DNA of 64,000 nt from Cinclus cinclus (taxonomy: Eukaryota > Chordata > Aves > Passeriformes > Cinclidae): contig NC_085047.1 of NCBI RefSeq assembly GCF_963662255.1, forward strand, positions 110,915,872 through 110,979,871, given 5' to 3'. The translations under genes were made by a program, and so were the position numbers. This document shows positions 33,801-46,110 of the stretch, piece after piece; position 1 is the stretch's first letter; the number at the start of each line of letters is the position of its first letter. Under the pieces are notes generated by a model, which ran no database searches, was not told the DNA's origin, and worked only from the letters and a program-made list of their open reading frames with translations.

Positions 33801-36800
33801 ATTTAAAAATGCAAACACAAATAAAAGCTAAGTAATTGTGACTTCCCAGTCACCTGTGGTAGGGGACTGGGAATTGTGGTTTTTCTTCTGATGAGCTACA
33901 GCTCCTCTGAGCTGTGCTTTGAGAAGATGTGACTGGGAGGATGGTGACATGGCTAAGGACTTAATATTTTAAAATTTCTCTTTGTAGTTGCATGGATGGG
34001 ACTGGCATGCGGTAATTTATGAGCTAAGGTATATGGAACCTGTTTTTCTTTCTCCTCTGGGATTTTCAAGACCATGCAGTGGATTTTATTTGCAATTACC
34101 TGCCTTTCCCTTGTCCTTCAAAAAACTCTTTCTCTTTTTTTGCCAATGGCATCCGAAGGAGAAACTGATAAAATTTCACAACAAGATTCTGCAATAATAT
34201 TCATTTGTTTTGTATGAGAAGGAATGGGAAAATGATGACCATTATTATCCAGGGGTACAATCTCTTACTCTCTCCATTTTAAGGGGAAAAACACTTATAG
34301 GAGAGCATACTTGTCACTGGCTAATTTTGCACAATATCCCACCAGAGTCCCTACGAAGGGCTCTGTGCCACTTGTGGAGGTGTGTGCAGGAGGCAGAAGT
34401 GCTGAACAGAGGTTTCTGTGAGCTCTGAAAAAACAGCTCTGACACCATTCTGGCTTTGCCATCCATGCTGACACGACCTCTGAGTCCAGTGTGTGGATTT
34501 GCACTGCCTGACAGGGAAATTCCAGTGTGCAGCATGGGTTGTGTCTTCCCCACTGTCCCAGGGACTCACCTGACTCCAAACTTGGGGGCCTTGTGTGACT
34601 GGGAGGAGGGAGAAGAAGGTGCTGGATGTGAAGTGGGACTGAGAAATCATCAGACACTGATGTGGGTTTTGCTGCCCATCCTCAGCAGTTCTGTAACTCC
34701 AAACATAATTTTTCACTTTGAAGACAGCCCTTCAGAAACCCTACGGGCTGAAATGTCCACATCATCCAAGCCTCTTTGCTTTTGTGTTGATTTACAGTCT
34801 TGGGCTACTGGTAGTGGCAACAATTCATCTTTTAAATAAGGAAATCACAATTACTGTCAAAAAGTAGGAAGTATCATTGAATTTTCTCTGGAGGCCTTTC
34901 CCTGGCAGAAAAAAAAGAGATAATAGTCCTTAACAGCACAGAAAAAACCTCTTGATACTTTTGTATTAATTGCCAGGGGTGAAAGTGGTTGAGCTACTTG
35001 AGGGTCTATAGAAGTTGACAATTGCTCTCTGGAAAGAATTAAGGATGACTATAATTTGGTAGAGTGGGATGTTAATGTTATCTTTCACAGTCAGTGGGGA
35101 CCTAAGGTCATGAAGGAGCAGTGTCCCTGTCCCTCAGTGATTACAGGAATTCTTTGAAGAGTACAATATCCCCAGCCATGACCTAGGGTGGAGAGTATCT
35201 TTAGTAAAAGTTAACACTGTGGGTTTTAAGAGACTTCTTGGGTCAAATGGCATGTCCATCTGAAGATCAGGATATCTTCCCTGAAAATTAAGCCCACAGG
35301 TTGCAAACACAAAAATGTTACGACTCACTGCCAGCCTGGAGCCCTCTATTGTTGTGAGCACTGATCTAGGGGAGCTACACTCTCACAGTTACTTCATCTG
35401 TGCATGCAAGGGCTCAGTTTTTCCTCCAAGTGCAGTTATGGCCAGCTCCATTTTGTCCTGTTGGGTATTTATTTGCTAAAACATGCTGTGTGCTGACAGA
35501 CTGTCTGCTCTGAGCCTCTCTTTATGCTTCCCTCCATGTGCACTGCCGAAAGGAGATCTTCAGGCTTGAAAATTGTGGTTTGAAATCTTCCCTGAATCTG
35601 TTTATCTCTGTACTTTGAAGTACCAAATCTTAGCTTCAAGGTGGAAGCACAGTCAGCTTCTCCTTTTCAGGACAGAGGATGAGGTCACCAACACAGGGTG
35701 TTTCCCTTCCCTTTATCTGCTTCTCCCTTCACCTCCAAACCAACAAGGAGTAAAGATACATCTTCAGTTTGCTATTAATGTCTATCTACTGTATCTGGAG
35801 AGTGCTGTTGTGGCAATAAGTTCTACAAGCTAAATATAAATTATATAATATATTCTTTGGGAAGAACACTCTGCTGGCTTTTGGTTCCTTGTTAGCATCA
35901 CATCTCTTCTCTGACCTTTGCTGTACAATGTGATTTCATATACCTCAATTGCATATTCTCCTTGTTTTCTCTCTAAGAGGAACAATTCTGACCTTTTTAG
36001 TTTATCTTTACACACCTTAACTTTATTGAAAGCTGCCACCTCTCTGTCTCACGCCTTCTGCCTCTCTCAAGCCCTTTGATTTACACTCTTCTCTGTAGAT
36101 TGGGAGAACGGTTAGAAGAAACACAGTGGGGAACACAACTCTTAACATTCTGATTTAGGACAAGGATCCAGGTTCATGGACATTTTCAATCATTAATTTG
36201 AGATGAAAATATGGTTCTGTCCCAAGCCAGCTGAAAACCTTGGTGGCAAAGGATAAAACACAGAACAGGTGATTCCTTGCAGTTAAGCTCCCCATAGTTC
36301 TGGAAGAGACATTGCCCTGACTTTGTGATCAGTATTCTGGGTTTAGCCAGACAATTCATCAAAAAATCAAAATGGAGATTTTTGGTTTCCTGACCTCCAG
36401 TCCTTGGTGTAAAGTAAGTGAAAGAGCCATAAAAAGCCTGTCTAGGCCTGTTGCTGAAATGAAGTGCATAATGAGATGTAGAAAGCTTTTACCTGATCCA
36501 TTCCATGCTGAAAGCAATGACACTTCTTCCCTGGCTTCACTGAGCTGAGCTGGCTGCCAAAACAGAAATTGATCTTTCTGCTCAACGACAGCGTAGTAAA
36601 GAAGCCCCACACACTCACTTTGTATCGTCTGTGGGCTCCACAACATCATTTTGACAGTTTTGATTGAAAAGAAGCAGTTAAAAATGTTCTGTGAAGAAAA
36701 ACTGTGAGGCAGTGCTCGGTATCTCTCTGAATTCCTAACAGTTTGTAACTCATGGAGTGTGCCTCTGTGCTCTGCTGAGAAACAGCCTGCTTCTAAGGAA

Positions 36801-36906
36801 AAGACACTTCCACTCGACAGGAAAATATAAACTCTGCTGCTGGGATGTCTGTGTAATTCAGACTGGGCCTCCAGAGTATAGAGGCTGTATATGTAAGTAC
36901 CCTCTG

Positions 36907-36941
36907 CTAATTAATACTGCACTGTCACCCCACTAATTAAT
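36907..36941. promoter_or_regulatory. Two direct CTAATTAAT sites, 26 bp apart
   Basis: CTAATTAAT occurs at 36907-36915 and 36933-36941, each followed closely by TGCAC. TAATTA is the core recognised by many homeodomain proteins. The 26-bp offset is about two and a half helical turns. The duplicated core plus shared 3' flank could be a duplicated binding module or an old short tandem duplication. Confidence 0.25.
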
Positions 36942-37759
36942 GCACAATAGAAGAGCTCTCCTGACATCTTCCAGGGTGTTACAAAATTTGGATAAAATGA
37001 AGCCACAAAAATCTGAGGAAAAATGGAGATCCCTCAAGGGGGTGGAATGAAGTCAGACACCTGAAGAGGAGCTCTGGGCACAGAAAATTCCTCTCAGGTC
37101 GCACAGCTGGAGATGGGTGTAGCATTTTCCCACTATGACCTCAGAGCTAAAGAAAGCAAATTTTGGGTGACACACAGCATTTTCAGAGAGTTTACTATGA
37201 ATCCAACATTTCTGTGATGTTATACTGAAGGTCTTCTGAGTCAATCCCGGGGATCAGTGGTGTTTGCTCTGTGTAAAGCCAGTGAATGTTGCAAACAAAT
37301 GGGTGATGAGTCTTAGGTATTGCAGGGCTTGCTGGACTGTGGTGGAAGATGTGTAAGGTCTGAGAAAAGGTATTATGGCATGTTTAGAAGATGTAGCACA
37401 TATTGGAATAATCTGTGACTTTCTTCCCTCCCAGTGCTGTTATTAAACTGACCAAGTGCTCACCATTGTAGGAAGCCATGTGAAGGACTGTCATCACTCA
37501 GAGCACAAACAGAGGCAGTTTTTTCTTATAGCAAAGTGGACTGGAAGGCTAAGAATAAGATGACTCCCCCCTTAGTCAATTCTGAAAAGAAAATAATGCA
37601 AATGGTGATAATTTGTGGCCACTGCAGCTCGTATGCTGCCTGTGAAGCCAGGACTTCTTCTTAAAAAGGAGTCTGGAGAGTGCTCTGGACCTTGGCTGAT
37701 CACTTCTTTCAAATAGCATCAGAACCAAGGACAAGCTGAGACCCTGAAGGTCCTCACAC

Positions 37760-37885
37760 CAACGATTATGCAGTGATTTTAATGGGCAACTGTGTGCTGA
37801 TGTTAATGAGCAATTAATTGCCAGTGCAACTGGACAGCGCGTAGTTCTGAATTTTTGATTTCTAATTAAAACCTCTGGCTACAGG
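37760..37885. promoter_or_regulatory. Homeodomain-site cluster (candidate conserved non-coding element)
   Basis: Within 125 bp there are ATTTTAATGGG, GTTAATGAG, a perfect 10-bp palindrome CAATTAATTG at 37811-37820, and TTCTAATTAAAAC. A CpG-containing GACAGCGCGTAG sits between them. No repeat text is recognised. The cluster resembles developmental enhancer sequence; function is inferred only from composition. Confidence 0.25.
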
Positions 37886-40800
37886 TATTTTCCTCACAAA
37901 GAAAAGTGTAAGGCAAGTGCTCGATACCAGCACAGAACTTTCTGGACTTGCAGGTATACTAAGGGAAGATTTAACCTGAGCACACTCAGAGCCATTGACT
38001 TCAAACAAGAAGTAAAAACACCTCCCAAATTATCCAGTGAGGTGCACCTGGAAAAATTGACGTGCAGAGATAAAGAAAACAAAGGGACTTTTACAGTCCC
38101 TGAGTGCAGATGAGAGCTGGCATTTGAGGACAGTGCAGGGTTGCTTGCAATCAGTCAGGAAGGTATTTGTAAAGTATTTCTGAAAACATGGAGAAATAAG
38201 AACTGCAGCCTCTCCAGAAACTGAGTTACCTGAGTTGGACATTTTTCCTTCCAACTAACCGTGAAAAATGCTGGGGTGGGCTCTTTTCTATTTTCTCCCC
38301 GTCTCTTTAGGAGAGCAACCATGGTGCAGTGAGTATGAAAAGCTGCACAGTCCAGATGGGATAAGGTTACAGCTTGCTGTGAGTTGTACCTGAGCATCTC
38401 CCAAGGAGAAGGATGTCCCTGGTCCCGTGGGGATCACCCTGCACCAGCTCCACACCTCGGTGACTGCAGGAAGGAAACCTGCCCGTGGGAGGGGAGCAGC
38501 AGCCACGAAGAAATGGGGAATGTGCTCATGTGCAGCCTGCCTGGGGCTTCAGGGGATGCCCAGCAGGATTCCTGCCAAAAAGCAGCACCCAGCTGCACTT
38601 CTCTGTCCTGCCAACCCCAACCCCAGCTCTGCCCATGGCAGTTTCCAAGAAAAGGAAGCTGAGAGACTGAGGAGTTTTTAATGCTGACTAATGTTGTCCA
38701 CTGCAGGTATAATTTGCTGCCTAAAGTCATAATGGCCATTTTATATACATTTTCTTGAACCGTCATCTGTGGACAATGGGCTTTTCCACAGAAATGCGAG
38801 TTTAACAGCCCTAAGGCTCTTCTAATTTATGCCATCAAGTTGATACAGAGAATAATTTAAAAATTAACTTTCATCTCCCTCTGGTTCCCATCCCAGTACA
38901 GTTACTGCAATCAGAGTAGAGACTCAAAATGCAGCTGCATCCTGCATCTTCAGTGCCTGTAGCTCTGTCCTCGATTTCCAGAATTAATTCAAATAAATTA
39001 TGCATTTCTTACATGCTTACCCAGGAAAAGTCTGAACAATGACACTGCAGAGTCACTCAGAAGCAGAAAAAAATCTGACCCTGTAGTTCTGTAGATGACA
39101 GCTATTTTTTGCCTTTTGGCTGATAGATTGCCACCTGGAATAATTTACTAAGAAGGAAAGTAAAGAAATTACTGGAGTGCCAGACAAATAGGGGGGAAAA
39201 ACAGAAGGAGGAAAATTCCCATCAGCATCACACTATAGAGCAAGGAAAATACCTCCCACCTGCAAACTTCTCAAAAACATTTCCATGGAGCATGGGCTGC
39301 TTAATTTGGCTTCTATTTGTTGTATCAGAGAGCTGGAGTTTGTGAAAAGGAGATAGACATGAGTTTTAGGGACGCACTATTATGAACACTCTTAGGAAAC
39401 TGAAGCAGGTGTGGGAATTAATATTATTTTCTTCTACCTTGAAACTTGTTCCCTTTGCACATAAACCACAGCTTTCCCTCTAGTCTGCACCCTGCTGTCT
39501 CTAAGCTGGTTTTGAACTCCAAACATCATCACAAGGCACAGAGGAGCTGGCTAAAATCCTCTGTGTAGCTTTGCCAGGTGTGTGGAGGGAGCAGTGATGG
39601 CTCTGCTTAAAATTAGGTTTAAACTATTCCTTTCCCATGTGCTGACTATTATTCACAGAGAGGTATATTTGTCCTTGTCATGGAGAGCCCGCACATAGTG
39701 GGGACTTCTTGTAGATCAGTGCTCAATGCAAGGCCCTTTAGGATGAAGTGATGAGCTAGTTGTAGCTTCACAGAAAGATTCATCTCCATGTCAGAATGGC
39801 AAGTTTTACACATTCATACATTAATTTGATCTACAAATATACACTTTTTATTTTTTTCTGATCTTCTTTCCCTGTTCACCTCCAAAATCTACTTGTTTTG
39901 TGGACAATACTTTTAATCTCCCTCCTTTTTTTCCCCCTCCTTGCTCATTTCTTCTTATCCTAAAGCAATGACTTTCATTTTCTCATTTGAAATCATCACG
40001 ATCTGGCCTTGTGGTGTTTACTCATGCACCGTCTTCAGTTTTCCTCTAAATAAATATTTTGCAAATATGACAGCACTGAAGGGTATTGGAAAGAAATCAG
40101 AGTCCAGCACAAAAGAACAGATGTCCCCATCCTGCTGAGAAAAAAACCCCAAAACATCCTGGTCCATGAAAGCTGAGCCTGCACAGTCAGTGAGTGCCAA
40201 CACAACAGCAACTTCATTGTTCAATATTTGTATTCTGTGTATTTTAGTGCAGGAACACAAATTCATGCCACCTACAAAGGAAAAGCCAGTATTTGTTTTC
40301 ACCATTTCTACCCTTGCTATAGCGACAAGGTGAGCTGACAGTCCTGCAGCAGCAGTGGGGAGCAATCCTGGCCCTCCTGGGGAGGAGTGGGAGCAGGCAG
40401 GGGTGGGAAGTGGTGGCTGACCTGGGACTGGGAGCCTGCTGGTCCAGTCCCATATTCTCCCAAAGTGTGGAAACTTCAGGTCATGCAGGGAACAGTGTGA
40501 GCTGTGTGAGGGAGCTGCAGCTCATGTAAGAGCCTTCACACCTGGGTGCTGGTGAGCCTGGGCTGAGAATTTCTCATGTTTGATGGTTTGAAATCTGTAG
40601 AAAAATCAAGCAAAATAAGGGAACCTCTTAAAATAAGGGTACTGCTGATCTCACATCTACTCTTCTATTTTTTTTTCCCACATGAGGACACTTTTCTTAA
40701 CTACCTCCTCTAAAATGCAAGCTTTGCTACAGCTCTGACCAGATCATCATGAGCAAGTGAGGTCTGACATTCAGGATTAGCAGAAGACACCACAATTCCC

Positions 40801-41487
40801 ATCCTGCAGCTGATGAGGTATATAGGATGTCTGTTGCTGTCCTCTGCAATCCTGGTTGATGACCAGGACAAAACTTGTGAAATAACCAGACAGTCATACA
40901 GTTGGCCAAGAAATTATGTAAATATTTTTTTCTGAAAACTTCATAGGACAGTGACTGTTTTTCATACATGGCTTCATTTAGGAGTTATGGCCTGGGCATG
41001 TGGGTGTACATAACACACAAAGATTTGCCATGATTTCAGTGTGACAAGCTGAGCATACGTTAGGGATGGAAGATTCTATGGCCAAATCAACCCTCCTATC
41101 TTCCATCCCAGATGGGAAGGAGGTGTCTTTCCTGTACCTGCCTCTATCACTGTACTAAGCCAGTACATCTCAAACAGAAATCAAGACGTGCTGAGTATAC
41201 ATCCATAGAATAAACCACATTTTCCCCCTTTTCTCATTTCCTGAAATAAGGTTGGGAAATTATCTTTCTGTGCATGGACTTTCTGCAAGCTGGCAAAGAG
41301 GCTAAATTAACTGCATACATTATTCATTACAAATTATTCACTCTATGCAGCACATACTGATTGTTTGGAAAATTCATTCTTTCTGTCCTAGAAATGTCAC
41401 TGGCTTTAAGTCCTTACCTCATCATTGACAAATTCTGTTGATTGCTTGACTAGTTGCTTTAACTAATCCAGGATTACGGTTTGCAGG

Positions 41488-41705
41488 AATAATAATAGCC
41501 ACTTCTCTAGCACTTTGCACATGAGGACCCCAAAACATGATTTCAAAATGCTAATTAATCCCCACAGCACCTGGGAGATTAAATACTCCTACCCTTATAG
41601 CAGATTTGTGGCATTTGAACCTTGTTGGGAGGTGGAAAGTCATTCTGCTGACTCACACAAGTTGCTAGGTCAGTGGGTCAGTCAAGTTGTGGGTCTCATT
41701 AGCTC
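41488..41705 (+). mobile_element. Ancient MIR-like amniote SINE
   Basis: The order of blocks matches the MIR/MIR1_Amn core and tail: AATAATAATAGCCACTTCTC, CTAGCACTTTGCACATGAGG, CAAAATGCTAATTAATCCC, CACAGCACCTGGGAGATTAA, then CACACAAGTTGCTAGGTCAG and TCAGTGGGTCAG. In the family these correspond to the 'tatagcactttt', 'cattaatcctcacaacacc', 'gaggtaaatact' and 'cacacagcaagtcagtggca' parts. The central 'gatggggaaactgagg' part is eroded. Such elements predate the bird-reptile split. Confidence 0.65.
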
Positions 41706-41950
41706 CAACCAGCCAAGAGAAAAAGCCAAATGTTAAGAGGAGGGGAGGAAAAAGAAAGGAAATTAATGAAGGGAATGTGGGAAGGGTGAAAGAATTTTAG
41801 CTTATGTTTGGTTTCAGATGCTTGTTCTTGGGGGTATCTGAATAAACTACAGTTAAATGGGAATGAGCCCTTCCAGCTGGACCCACTAAGTTGAATCTAT
41901 GAGGTCTTTTTCAACTAGTTTTGCAGGGTGTGTATCCTGCCTTGCCTGCA

Positions 41951-42505
41951 TGCTTGGGTTGACCCTGGCTGGGTGCCAGACACCTACCAAAGCCACTCTG
42001 TCACCCCCATCTGCAGCTGGATAGGGGAGAGAAAATATAATGAAAGGTTCATGGGTTGAGGTGAGGACAGGGAGAGATCTCACTCACCAAAAACCATCAT
42101 GAGCTAAACAGACTGAACTTGGAGTTATTAACTGAATTTTTTAGTGACATAATCAGAGGAAGATAATAAGAAGTCAAATAAATATTAAAAACACCTTCCT
42201 CCCCCCCCACCTCCTTCCCCTGTTGCAGGACAGGGAGATGGGAAGGGGGGTAATGGTCAGTCCATCACACGTTGTTCCTGCCGCTGCTCAGGGAGAGGAG
42301 TCCTTCCCCTGCTCCAGCGTGGGATCCCTCCCAAGGTAGACAGTTCTCCATGAATTTCTGCAATGTCCCATCCCATGAGCAACAGCTCTCCTTAAACTGG
42401 TCCAACACGGGTACACCTTTTCCATGGGGTGCAGTCCTTCTAGTCCAGCTGGAGCTGCTGTGTGTGCTGTACTGGGTGTGCAGTGACCACATGTTCTGGA
42501 CATCT
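41951..42505 (-). mobile_element. Degraded avian endogenous-retrovirus LTR
   Basis: Plus-strand text such as TGCTTGGGTTGACCCTGGCT, CAGCTGGATAGGGGAGAGAA, 'ACAGGGAGAGATCTCACTCA' and 'GCTGCTCAGGGAGAGGAGTC' matches, from memory, the antisense of a long LTR widespread in birds. That LTR contains repeated 'ctccagcgtgggtccctcccacgg'-type units, and here three degenerate units can be seen at about 42313-42435. The minus-strand end reads ...CCAAGCA at 41951, a legal CA terminus. The opposite part of the LTR is missing, so the copy is truncated or too diverged. Orientation is inferred from recall. Multiple 70-80 codon frames over it are by-products. Confidence 0.62.
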
Positions 42506-44966
42506 GCATGTTTGGTACCCTGACAGATTCTTGCCCAAAGATGAAGCTATTTGATGACTGGATGAAGAAATAGTTTTATCACCCAAACTGGTGAATGTGA
42601 CAGCCTGGCAAGTAGGCTGGATGGCCAAGGATATTCCTTGACTTTTTTCTAGGTAACAGAATGACTACATGGGAGCATTAAAAGCTATGTGCTGGAGCCA
42701 GGTGATCTTTGGCTGGTGGAAGAAGTAATGGGAGAAGAGTTTTTGCTAGGTAACACATCACTTATGAACTTTCACTGTTGTCTGTGGGGAAACTGAGGTA
42801 TACAAGACAAGAGGAACTAAATCACTCACTGAAGCATGAGGAGATGCTAAGTTTTGAGTACTATCTTTGTGTCTTTCATGAGCAATTTGTGGTGTTTTAA
42901 ATTTTGCCTGCATTTGTTGCTTTCTTAAGACACCATGTGGAATGGCAGCTAAGGACTGAAATTAGAGAGGGTAGCTCTGAAAGTGAAGCATGTTGTGCTC
43001 TGCATCAAAGGAACATGGAGCAAAACCACCAAGTAACCTGGGTTTGCTGTCAGTGCATGTTTCCACTGAAAGTAAAGAGCAGGGGCTCTGAGCAGAGGCA
43101 CATGAATGTGTGTTACTCCTTCAGAGGTAAGCAGAACTGGACATTTAGGTGAAACCAGTGTTACTAAGGCTGGATAATTTAATGTATGCCAAGCAGGACT
43201 AATGAAATGGGGTAGTGGGTTCATAACTCTTACCAGTGCCATTGTGTAGAAGTGTGTGGTATGGCATTCAGCATTTGTGCTCTAAAAATGTAATTACCAT
43301 CTCAAGAACCAAATCCAGACAACAACAAACACAGGCAGAATGGCAGGGGACAGCTTGTGGCCATAAGCTGCAGTACGTGAATGCTAATGTTGTTCTGAAA
43401 CTGAAGTTTTTTTTAAAAAAGGAGAAGGGGAAGAAAAATCAACAAATAAGCCTTGAAAGTCAAGAGCACTAATCATTCAAGTCAAAAAACAATAGTCTGC
43501 CTAGCAGGGACATTTAGACAGAAATAGTGTGACACACACAACTTACACATTTCTGCAGGTTCCACTGCGGGGCCCTATGACATTGATTTGATTAAATAAG
43601 AGCAGTACGGGTATAGAGAACTGCTGCTTAAGTTTTTGGTAAAATATCCTTGCCAGCCTTCATTTATATAAAAATAAAGGACTGACTAGGTCCATATGAC
43701 CTAATTCTACTCTTCTTTGCACCAGCAGACGAAGGAATTGCTTTCTGGAGGTTAATGGCTTTAGACTTGCATGTAAATGAGGGGAAAATCTGATCTTAAA
43801 TCTCAAGGAAGCGAAAAGTCGTGACAGGATTTAACACAGACCTCTTCCACAGGGGCTGGCAGGGAGGGATTGTGCAATTAGAGGAGCTTTAGCAGTGCCA
43901 TTCATCCTGCAACTGTCCTCCTATTTCAGTGCAGGTGAGGGTGAGGTTTTGAGGAGGAAGAAGGTGGCAGAGTAGCTGTGGATGGGACTCTGTGAATGGT
44001 AGTCCTAGATGCCATGAGTGGTGTTTGGTTGTCCCTTCCAGACAATGTTTTTCAGGCCAAGTTGCTTGACTGTCTATGCTGATTCTCTTTGGGGTGCACC
44101 TGGGCCACGTGAGAATGTCCTGGGGGGAGTCAGGGCTGCTGGGCAGCAGTGAGCTCCTCAAGCCTTGGGGACAGCTGTGACTTTCTGAGACCCCAAACAC
44201 ACACCCCATGAACAGCAGGTGACTGTATGACCCTCTCCCCTCACTGGCAGGACTCTTCAAAAGCTTATCAAGGTGGAAGGGGACCAAGATGCTGGACCAG
44301 GAGTCTGCTCTCCCATGAAGGAATCCTACGTTGGACCTGCATGAACACAACCAGATTTAGTTGTGTCCCTGCGCTGATGAGGAAAGAGCAACGTGGGCAG
44401 ACAGGACCAGCCACATTCTTCAGCTCCCCAAAGTTAGATGTCCCAGGCTGGCTTTTTGCAGGTTTCTCCTTGTCTGCTTGGGTCTCTCACTTTGTCCCTT
44501 GCTGGTGGTGCTGTGCCACTTCTGGGTGGGCACCAGAGCTGCTCCTTATGGGAGGCTCTGGTGTCCTGGAGATGCAAACCCTGTTTGCATCCAGGAGAAT
44601 GCAAACTTCCTGGTGTCCAGGAGGTGCTGTCCTGCACCTCTGTGTCACCTGGGTGAGCCCAAAAATACAAACCAGAGAGACTGAGCAGCTACTTTGAGCT
44701 TTGGAGTCAGGGAGAATTGCAGTTTTCCTGTTCAAAGGGCAGAGAAAAAAACAGCATGTTTGCTATGGATATCAGATATCTGGAAAACCAAACACTGCCT
44801 TAGTGTACCTTCATGGGCTTCAACAAAATTAGCCTGGGATCAGTGGCAGGCAGGAACTCAAAAGTTTTCAGGTGAGGGCTCTTAAGGGCACACCTGTTCG
44901 CCCCCTGTGGAGTGGATAATGTATTTCTGGTGTTTTGTCATCTGCAAGCTCAAAGATGGTCTGGGG
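42506..44966. other. Unique non-coding sequence
   Basis: No gene recognised. Overlapping frames of 153 codons (43889-44350, minus) and 156 codons (44227-44697, plus) are among the longest outside repeats. They oppose each other, lack known motifs and lie in G+C-richer text. A GGGGAAACTGAGGTA match at 42786-42800 might be a scrap of a MIR-type SINE. An inverted octamer pair is at 44565-44595. Confidence 0.5.
44565..44595. promoter_or_regulatory. Inverted pair of octamer-like sites (GATGCAAAC / GTTTGCATC)
   Basis: GATGCAAAC at 44571-44579 and its exact reverse complement at 44583-44591 are separated by three bases. Outer CCTGG/CCAGG extends the symmetry with one unpaired base. A third AATGCAAAC follows at 44598-44606. 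ATGCAAA is the core of the POU/octamer motif. The structure could be a hairpin, a dimer site or the product of an inverted duplication. Confidence 0.4.
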
Positions 44967-45058
44967 CATCCATCCATCCATCCATCCATCCATCCATCCA
45001 TCCATCCATCCATCCATCCATCCATCCATCCATCCATCCATCCATCCATCCATCCATC
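44967..45058. repeat. (CATC)23 microsatellite
   Basis: A 92-bp perfect tetramer array with no interruptions, so probably young and length-variable. Translations of either strand give Ile-His-Pro-Ser or Met-Asp-Gly-Trp repeats that are artefacts. Confidence 0.98.
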
Positions 45059-46110
45059 GTTTCCCTGGAAAAGGGGATCCTTAGACCCTGAGCCTCTGGG
45101 GCCTGTGTAGCTGGAGAGGCAGTATGAGGGCAGTGAGCCTGAAGTGTTTCTCCTCCAAGAGAGGGCTGGATGCAGAGGTGAGACAGGACAGACAAGAATG
45201 TGCTATTAAAGCCCATTCTGTCAGCTGTGTATGCAACTTCAGGATCCCAGGAGTGGCATTTCCCATGTAAACTTTCATTCATTCTTCGGGAGAAAAATAA
45301 AATAGTCTGGCATTGCCTACTTGATCTAGGATTTTATTTACCTTAATCTGTTACTTCATTTGCTCCCAGTTTGCTGCCTCTCACCTCTTTGGTATGTTTT
45401 GCTTCTTGCCTTGTTTCTTAATGAAATGTGATTTCCACAGTTTTCTGGCTCCTTCGAATCATCAACAAAAACCTAGCATGGCGTTTTAAAAAAGACTTCC
45501 TACTAATATACTTGTAAAATAACTTTAATCAATGCTACCTCTTGGGGAATTCCTAAGTAGTTGCTGGAAAACAACTAATTATTGTGCTGTTACTTTACCA
45601 TTCAGTCATTACTCTTCTGTGTAGTTGTAACTTCTGCTAAATATTAGCTCTCTGATGAGCAGCTCTGTTAGACTGGGTTTTTTCTCAAGAAAATGTGTAA
45701 TTTACTTAATTAGTTCCATTCATCTATTTAACTCCTTTGCTGCCATGTTACCACTTTTGAGAACATTTGTCATTCCTAACTTTAAAGCCTGGAAGGAACT
45801 TCCTAAGGAAGAAATAGGTGGCTTAAGCTTTGTGAGTGCTTACTGCAGGGAAAAGGATCAGTACCCTTTTCCTAAAGGATAAAGTCCCAAAATACCAATG
45901 GCTTTTGTTTCTCAGGAGGTTCAGAAAAGGGTAAGGTGAATAATATTTTCTTAATATTATTCAGAAAAGTTTTGGGGAGGAGGTGTTGTGTGTAGTACTG
46001 TGGTGGTGAGAATATTTGGGTTTTTTCAAGCTGGTTGAATGCAGAATGTTGCTGGCGTTGGTAGCTCTGTTTAAAATTAAGCATAACTTCATTTTCCTCA
46101 TACTTTAGAC
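45059..46110. other. Unique non-coding sequence
   Basis: No gene or clear transposon seen. The longest frames are at or below 75 codons apart from those running out of the CATC array. Confidence 0.5.

Larger units (their letters stand above)
30841..41487. other. Long unique non-coding stretch
   Basis: Over 10 kb without a confident gene or transposon. Frames at 34.3-34.84 kb and 38.28-38.77 kb remain open on both strands for 100-127 codons, but these parts are simply G+C-richer. An A13 run lies at 31336-31348. Homeodomain-site-rich patches at 36.9 and 37.8 kb are listed separately. The low repeat content over this length is compatible with a regulatory-rich gene desert. Confidence 0.5.

Noticed and set aside
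34295..34839. Three overlapping 120-127 codon frames
   Set aside because: They occupy both strands at once with no homology; best explained by local base composition.
41876..41940. Possible CR1 tail (GAATCTATGAGGTCTTTTTC)
   Set aside because: The order of the tail unit and the GGTCTTTTTCAAC block is wrong for either orientation and too short to judge.
42775..42840. Second MIR-like SINE fragment
   Set aside because: Only GGGGAAACTGAGGTA is a clear match; the flanking core and tail blocks are not recognisable, so it is mentioned but not called.
43889..44697. Opposing 153- and 156-codon frames as a gene pair
   Set aside because: No known motif; the two frames overlap on opposite strands and lie in G+C-richer sequence where stops are rare.
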